Assembly (NCBI GenBank): GCA_007116275.1
Contig: SKIU01000073.1
Coordinates: forward strand, 1-8,249
Reading direction: 5' to 3'
Length of the DNA stretch: 8,249 nt
From: a candidate division SR1 bacterium
GTDB lineage: Bacteria > Patescibacteriota > Gracilibacteria > Absconditabacterales > Absconditicoccaceae
Positions within the stretch are counted from its first letter, which is position 1, and the number at the start of each line of letters is the position of its first letter. This document shows positions 1 to 5,600 of this stretch, piece after piece. Made by a program: the position numbers and the translations under genes. The notes beneath the pieces are model-generated. The model was not told the DNA's origin and did not search any database. It saw nothing but the letters and a program-made list of their open reading frames with translations.

Positions 1-710
1 AGTATATTGTCGCTGTTTCGTGCAATTCATTGACTATTTCTTAGTCCTAATGCTCGTGTTGCATAATTTTCGTGTGGATTGTCTTCAGGTATTGATCCAT
101 CTGGATTTATTCTGATGATTTTCCCATTATAGTAGTCAGGAAATTGTGCTCTCTCTGATTGTGTTGCATCACCTACGGTGATGTATAGCTTGCCATCAGG
201 TCCAAAAGCAAGTGTTGTACCAGCATGTCGTTGTGCAGCCGGGAGTTGGTCGATGATGAGTGTTTCGTCTGTGAGTGTATCTCATTGATCGGTAAATCTT
301 ACAACTCTGACATACATATTTTCTCCATCAGTGTAGGCATATGCTGTATAGATATATTTGTTTGTATTATAGTTTGGGTCTTTGGTAATCCCCATAAGTC
401 ATTCTTCGGATCTATTGCTAATAAATGGAATAGTATGGAGTGGATCTGTATCGAGGGTATCATTTTCAAGTACTCTGATGCGACCAGCTCTTTCGGTAAT
501 AAGCGCTCTGTCCGGCGATGTCCATACAATCGATCGAGGTACTTGGAGTCCATCAGCAACTTTGATAATATCATACTGTATTTGTTCTTGTAGAGCGACA
601 TTATTTATCTGCGTGCTGCGTTCGGTAGTAGTCGGTTTCATATAGGAAAATATCCCGTATCAGACTATCGCTCCAAGGATGAGGAATGTGATTATTATGA
701 GTTTTTTCAT
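1..710 (-). CDS. PQQ-dependent sugar dehydrogenase (aldose/glucose-sorbosone type), N-terminal part, cut by the window edge
   Basis: This is the first ~236 residues of a periplasmic or surface quinoprotein that oxidises aldose sugars with PQQ, a six-bladed propeller of the YliI/soluble glucose dehydrogenase family. The start at 710 (ATG) gives M-K-K-L-I-I-I and a hydrophobic helix to about residue 23, so an uncleaved anchor or signal peptide; no lipobox Cys is seen. Family motifs follow: S-E-E-G-L-M-G-I (about 101-108), Q-R-H-A-G with the probable catalytic base H162, F-G-P-D-G-K-L-Y-I-T-V-G-D, and G-L-R-N-S-Q-G (222-228). Four in-frame TGA codons (G17, G104, G143, G228) read as Gly; G104 and G228 are conserved family glycines. 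The ATG at 641 is a standard-code start but would lose the membrane helix. The C-terminal propeller blades lie outside the window. A terminator separates it from the HD gene upstream, so it probably has its own promoter, which I could not place. Identity is secure; the sugar substrate is unknown. Confidence 0.92.
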
Positions 711-786
711 ATGTATTGGTTTTATATAAAAACATCACTATGGGGATAGTGATGTTTGGTGAGATTGCAAGGGTAGTAATAATGTT
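711..786. other. Intergenic spacer
   Basis: This is the 76-nt gap between the HD gene stop and the sugar dehydrogenase start. It holds the terminator hairpin and an AT-rich leader. I see no strong Shine-Dalgarno sequence before the ATG at 710 and no convincing -10/-35 pair. Confidence 0.6.
728..757 (-). terminator. Intrinsic terminator after the HD hydrolase gene
   Basis: A perfect 12-bp inverted repeat (AAACATCACTAT / ATAGTGATGTTT) encloses a 4-nt loop, CCCC on the minus strand. On that strand it is followed by TTTTT, then ATATAAA. It lies about 30 nt beyond the HD stop codon. The T-run is long only in the minus direction, so it ends the toxin/HD transcript before the sugar dehydrogenase. 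Confidence 0.8.
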
Positions 787-1689
787 TTAAAAATTTTTTA
801 TTATTTCTTTTTCCCATTTTTCTAGTTCTAAATCATTATTTTTGTATAAGTCTATAATTCTTCTCATTTTTTCTGCTAGTTTTTTGTGCTGTGTTTCAAA
901 AAGAGGTATATATACCTGTTTAGTTTCTTCTAGGTAATTTCTGCGATTTTCTGTGTCAGTGAAGCGTAGGCATTCTATATTATGTATTCTATCAAATCAT
1001 TTAATTTTTAAAGTTTTTATGTCTGTAGATAATTCTTTTATATATTGCTCATTGCTGATTTTTGTTACTCCTCTGTATTTGGATAATTTTTTAATACTCT
1101 CGGATACATTTTTTCAGAACTTTGTCTCTATACTATCCAAGAAAACATCTCTATCATCCCCATAATCTTCATAAGCATCATGTAACAATGCTATAATAAT
1201 GTCATCTGTATCTCCATTTTCTTCTAATGCCTTCATAGCTACGGCTATACAGTGTCAAATATATGGCGATCCCTCCTTCCTTTTATGTTCTTTATGTACT
1301 GTTTTTGCTATTTCTAATGCGTGTAGGATTTTATCTTTATCTAGATTGACACTATTTTGTATTTTATGTATAAATCTAGACTCTGTCATTTTTGGGTGGA
1401 GAGTTGTTCTTGATCATTCTAATATTTTTTCTTTGGTGTTATCCAATAATGTTATCATATCATTATTTATACCCAATCTGACTACCTCCTCTTTAGATAT
1501 TTTTGTGGCATTCTCATATAATGTTGCTAATCATGGTCATGCAACTCGTTCCTTTATTTCTTTATCTCGTTTCAGTATTCAGTGAATTGGGTCATCTATG
1601 ACGATATCATCATTTACTTTGTAATATATTCCTTTTTCCATGTCTGGTGTAAATGAGTTAAAGGCCGCATTTGATTTTAGTATAGTCAT
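787..1689 (-). CDS. SpoT/MESH1-type HD-domain alarmone hydrolase, candidate immunity protein
   Basis: This complete 300-residue protein would remove the 3' pyrophosphate from (p)ppGpp or a related nucleotide in the cytoplasm. The metal-binding HD residues of RelA/SpoT hydrolases are all visible: H146 in P-Y-I-G-H-C-I-A-V-A, H170-D171 in A-L-L-H-D-A-Y-E-D, and D233 in K-G-F-D-R-I-H-N. The family F-G-x-x-V element is at 191-195 and a 'KLSKY' segment at about 201-205 matches the family's 'TK' helix. No synthetase or TGS domain follows, so it is a small alarmone hydrolase. Residues 1 to about 110 are an extension I do not recognise. Seven in-frame TGA codons read as Gly, including those in I-G-H and F-G-K. 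The ATG at 1689 lies 11 nt after the synthetase stop (TAA at 1701-1703), with an A-rich AAAAAGAAAAA leader instead of a clear ribosome binding site, which suggests coupled expression. Next to a RelA/SpoT-like toxin domain, the likely role is antidote, as hydrolase antitoxins do for some toxSAS toxins. That role is inferred; the enzyme class is well supported. Confidence 0.9.
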
Positions 1690-1700
1690 TTTTTCTTTTT

Positions 1701-2645
1701 TTACAATATAAATGTATTTGGGTTATAGTCGCTTTTTGTTCTATTGTTATAATCTTTTATTGCTTGATCATTGAGGTTGTTTTGTATATTGTTTAGCGTT
1801 TTGACCAAGTTTTGTATGTCATTAAATTGTATACCGTATTTTACTCGCTCTGTTTTGCCGAAATCTATATCATTGGTTGGTAGTTCTCTTATGATGTCAT
1901 AGATATCGTGTCAAGCTATTGTTTCTCAATTATTTGGTAACTGTTTTTTGTTTCGCTTATTTATATCCTTTTTTTTATCCTCATTTGTTAGTATCTTTGA
2001 ACTTTCTATGTCTTTTATCTTCCTCTTTTTTAATATTTGTAATATATTGTTGTCAATTATAGTCCATCCTTTTCATACTTCTGATAAGTTATATATTTCT
2101 GGTGTAAATATGTATGGATTTTTGTCTATGATATTATCTAATGATAACGTACTAAATAAGCCAGGATCTTTTGTTTTTAGTATTTCAGGTATGTGTAGCT
2201 GTATTTCAAACACAAAGCCATTATCCAATTGTATATTTATTAGCATGTCTCTACATCATGCATGTCGTGGATTGTTGTTATCTAATCTGTTTTTATATTT
2301 TATTTGTTGTACAGATGGATGATGAAGAATGGTGTAAAATCATTCTTTCAGTTCTTCAACATTGTTGTATAGTAGAGTTGAACGAACTATGTCTGTTATT
2401 TTTTCTACTTTTCATCAATATTCAGCATATACTTTATCTACTATACGTGATTTCCCCTTTAGCGGTGCAACTATTGTAGATATCGCCTTTGAATCTATTC
2501 ATATTTCTTCAATAATATTTTTGCATTTTTGATATTCTCATTCAGCCGTTTTAATTAATTTGTCTATTTTCCCTTCTATTGTTTCTCATTCAATTTTACT
2601 TTGTATTATATTGTTGTTTTGTTTCCTTTCCTTTTTAGTATTTCT
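1701..2645 (-). CDS. RelA/SpoT-like (p)ppNpp synthetase effector domain, probably the frameshifted C-terminus of the giant toxin
   Basis: The open frame has 314 codons after an upstream TAG at 2646-2648. The fold is the RelA/SpoT nucleotidyltransferase (alarmone synthetase) in the short version found in toxins: P-L-K-G-K-S-R-I (about 61-68), T-D-I-V-R-S-T (D85 as candidate metal ligand), Y-K-N-R-L, H-A-G-C-R-D-M-L, and the signature F-E-I-Q-L-H (E147, Q149, H151), then E-I-L-K-T-K. Such domains transfer pyrophosphate from ATP to GDP/GTP, to adenosine nucleotides or to tRNA 3' ends; the acceptor here is unknown. A Lys-rich tail of about 150 residues follows and the TAA lies 11 nt before the HD gene. 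No ATG, GTG or TTG occurs in frame before the domain: the first ATG (2244-2246) is inside the catalytic region. The end of the giant frame overlaps it by about 40 nt. It is therefore best read as the last part of the preceding protein. Ten TGA codons read as Gly, including HAG. The conserved Tyr after that Gly is Cys here. The coordinates give the open frame, not a proven start. Confidence 0.82.
2151..2500 (-). other. RelA/SpoT-like synthetase core
   Basis: This is the catalytic core within the frame at 1701-2645. It runs from P-L-K-G-K-S-R-I through T-D-I-V-R, Y-K-N-R-L, A-G-C-R-D and E-I-Q-L-H to L-K-T-K. The spacing follows toxin-type synthetases with a short G-Y-R-D motif rather than housekeeping Rel enzymes, which have a G-Y-x-S-L-H motif. 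Cys131 sits where the family usually has Tyr. Confidence 0.78.
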
Positions 2646-2648
2646 CTA
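2606..2648 (-). other. Frame-overlap and candidate -1 frameshift site
   Basis: Two open frames share these bases. The giant frame reads AUA CUA AAA AGG AAA GGA AAC and stops at UAA (2606-2608). The synthetase frame is one base back and opens after UAG (2646-2648). A run of five A in CUAAAAAGG lets a Lys tRNA on AAA slip back one base with perfect re-pairing, giving L-K-K-E-R-K. An SD-like AAGGAAAGGA directly follows. This is not a canonical X-XXY-YYZ heptamer, because the A-site AGG would re-pair poorly on AAG. A one-base indel, natural or from sequencing, would give the same picture. Confidence 0.6.
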
Positions 2649-5600
2649 TTGTTTATCGCATCCAATATAATTTGTCCTTGTTTGGTATATTCTACTTTTC
2701 AATTTTTTATAGGGACTTGTAGTTGTTTTTTTGCTAAGTTTATGGTTTCTTTTGTTTTTTGTTCTTTACTCTTCTCGTTAGATTTTTTATCTTCCTTGGT
2801 ATCAGTTTTTTTTGGTATATTATTGTTTTTGGCTGTGGTTGATTCAGATCTATTATCAACTTCTTCCAAATATATGATATTTTTTACTCAGTTTTTGTTA
2901 TGTTCGATATTTTTTACTTTCATAGGAGTATTTTTTTTGTATAATATATGATCCTCTAGATTAGGTATAAATAATTTTCACGTTTTGGATTCTATAACAA
3001 ATAATGTTTTTCATTTAGCCCATCATTCAGCACTTTCCATATCTAAGGTAAAATTTGGAATCGCAGGATCTGCTATTATTGATCATATTTCTATCTTTCA
3101 TATTGTTTGTTCCAGTTCAACTATATCTTTTCATACTCATCTATATATTAATCATGATTGAACTGGCAGCTTGTCTATCATTTCATTAGATAAGTTAGAC
3201 GTCAACTGTTTATATACTGATAGTGTTTGGTTATTCCTTAATCAATATTGAGCAACATCTTGACTTCATTGTCTACTTCATAAAATACGATCTTCGTAGT
3301 ATTTTAGATTTCAACCTTCATTATATGACTCCGTATAATAGTCAATCATAGGGTTGCTTGAAATTGACCATTCACTTGTCAGTAATGAATATGCTCTGAG
3401 ATTCTTTTCGTATCATAAATTTGGTAGCTGGGTTACTTCTAATAAATATCGACTAAGTTCTGTTTTATCTCTTCCATATTTTTGGAATTCCTCTGTTGTA
3501 AGTTTATAAAAGCTTGATAGTATAAAATTTTGATACATTTGTTTATCTTTTATAATATCTTTTTTATCGCTATTCAAAAGCTTAATTTTATCCTCTAGAG
3601 TAGTGAATGGATCGATAATAATATGTCTATGCTCTATCAGGTTAGTTAGGTTTTTGATTCATAGTTTATTAATACTCTCTTTTAATTCAGTATGTTTTAT
3701 AAGGCTACAGATATCTCAAATATCTAACGATATGTTTTTGATATTATTAATATCATTGATATTCAATATCCCATTTTCTAATAGTAGTTTTATGTTTTCA
3801 CTTCTAGCTTCTATTAAAAATCATATATTATCCTTATTTATCTTTATATCTCATAATTTATGTATTTTTTCGACAATATTATTAGGATTCTTCTCTAATA
3901 TGGTGAAGACATCCTTATAATTGACAAGAATATTATAATTTCATCATTCTATGATCTTATCTATATATTGTTTTCAATATTTTGTATTAGCAAATATCTC
4001 TAATCATTTAATAGAAAGTTTATGTGTTTCGATAATATTTTTCAGTTGGATGTTATTATTTACTATATTACTAATTCCTTGATTTACATTCTTAGTCTCT
4101 CTAGTTTCTTTTGAGTTGTCTTCTGTAGAAGGAGCTTCTTTGTTAATATCGTCAGTTGTCTGAGTATTTTCTACTTGACGTAAATAAATTGTTGTTGTTC
4201 CGTGTTTTGATCCTCCTATATTTACCACCTCAAATTCTATTCATGGCTCTATAAGCAATTCATGTTCACTTTTATTTAGATTCAGAAAATTAATATCTTT
4301 TGCCGTATTACTTTCAATAACTAATGCAATTTCATTTTGGCTCCCGCTCGACATACTCTGATGAATAGACTTATCGGACGATACAGACATTATACCTTTA
4401 TCAGACCATGGCATTTTACTTTCTTTTTTTTCTATCATATCTTTCAAAAACTTATTGTAACCTATTTCATCAAAAATTAAATGCCTATGAAAAGTTCATT
4501 CTGTATTAGGTAGTTTATTTAGTCCAGATAATAAAGGATCTATTATCTTACTTTTCTTTCCTCGATTAAATCTCAAAAACTCATTTACATCATCAAAATC
4601 TGTTCATTTATATGCATATAATGCCTCCAAAATTTCTATAGATATATCATATTCCTGCATTATCTTTATCTGATTATAATCTATAAGTTCAGCATGTCTG
4701 CTTGTATTATATATATTCTCTATCATTGGCAACTCTGTCCTTAATATATTTACATATCCCTGACTCAATCAATTATAATCCACTTCTAAACTAGAAATAT
4801 CTTTATCAGCAAGATAAGATTCATGATAATCTTGTAATATTTTATATTTTAAACGCGTTTTTTCTAAATTAAACTTAAACAAAATATTATCCACATATTT
4901 TTGAATACCACGAGCACTTTCTGGAATATAGTTTTCTAAGAAAGTCTTATTATTTTGTGTATAAAAGGAAATACCATATCTATGGTCAAAGACATTACCC
5001 ATGTTAACTAACCCATTAATATTTGGGAAACTTTTATTTGTATAATCTCTTGGTTTATATGTTTCAGTTTCCCAATAAATATCATTCAATGTTTTTTCGG
5101 GCCTTTTGATATACTCTATATCTTTACGTATATTTTCAGGTAATGTTGTATTTTCGACTCAATTATTATATTCACTCCACAATTGTTCTTTTCGTCTTTG
5201 TGTTACCTCCGAAGATGGCTTTAATATTCAATCATAGATATCTTTCCAATAAGAAAGATATTTTGTTGAATTATATTCTGCTATTTTTTTAGTATGAGAC
5301 TCTATATTCTCTTTTGCTTGTTTTATCTCTTCTTTTCTAGAATGGTCAGGGTATATTTCCTGAAATTTTGTAAGAATAAAATATAGATCTCATTGTGAGT
5401 AATTATTAAACTTATGCGGCAAACTACCCAAGAAAGAAGTAATTGTTATACCGTCCAATACTTCATCTACAAAACCTTTATCCATGTAATTAGCTGCTTT
5501 AAAGTCTATTTTTTCTATCTGTCCACAAATCCCCTTTTCCATTAATATCCTGATTTGATTCATATTAAATCAAGCTTTACTCAAAATTTCTACTCTTGTT

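Noticed and set aside
225..593. Plus-strand open frames such as 225-593, 1199-1585, 1948-2322, 6114-6620 and 6702-7067
   Set aside because: They lie opposite the recoded minus-strand genes, have low-complexity Phe/Ile/Ser/Cys-rich translations with no recognisable motif, and have no start context. They arise because the coding strand is A-rich.
711..786. A promoter for the sugar dehydrogenase (TTGCAA ... TATCCC)
   Set aside because: The match is weak and lies across the terminator stem; AT-rich DNA gives such matches by chance.
1658..1700. Extension of the giant frame into the HD gene (that frame is open from about 1714 to 1658)
   Set aside because: It is closed off upstream by the TAA at 2606-2608, so the short open stretch is chance.
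2604..2617. An independent start for the synthetase at AUA or AUU codons behind AAGGAAAGGA
   Set aside because: Spacing would allow it, but AUA/AUU starts are very rare and the upstream frame runs straight into the overlap. Kept only as an alternative to frameshifting.
3700..3960. Ankyrin-like repeats in the Ile/Asn-rich region (I-G-F-L-I-E-A-R-S-E-N-I-K-L-L-L-E-N-G-I)
   Set aside because: One segment looks ankyrin-like, but the spacing and T-P-L-H-type signatures do not repeat. I call it only an irregular helical region.
4004..5089. Separate small minus-strand genes (4004-4228, 4241-4447, 4769-5089) or a decayed pseudogene
   Set aside because: They share one frame, are separated only by TGA, and together form the ART1 domain once TGA is Gly. 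Motif order and catalytic residues are intact, so this is not decay.
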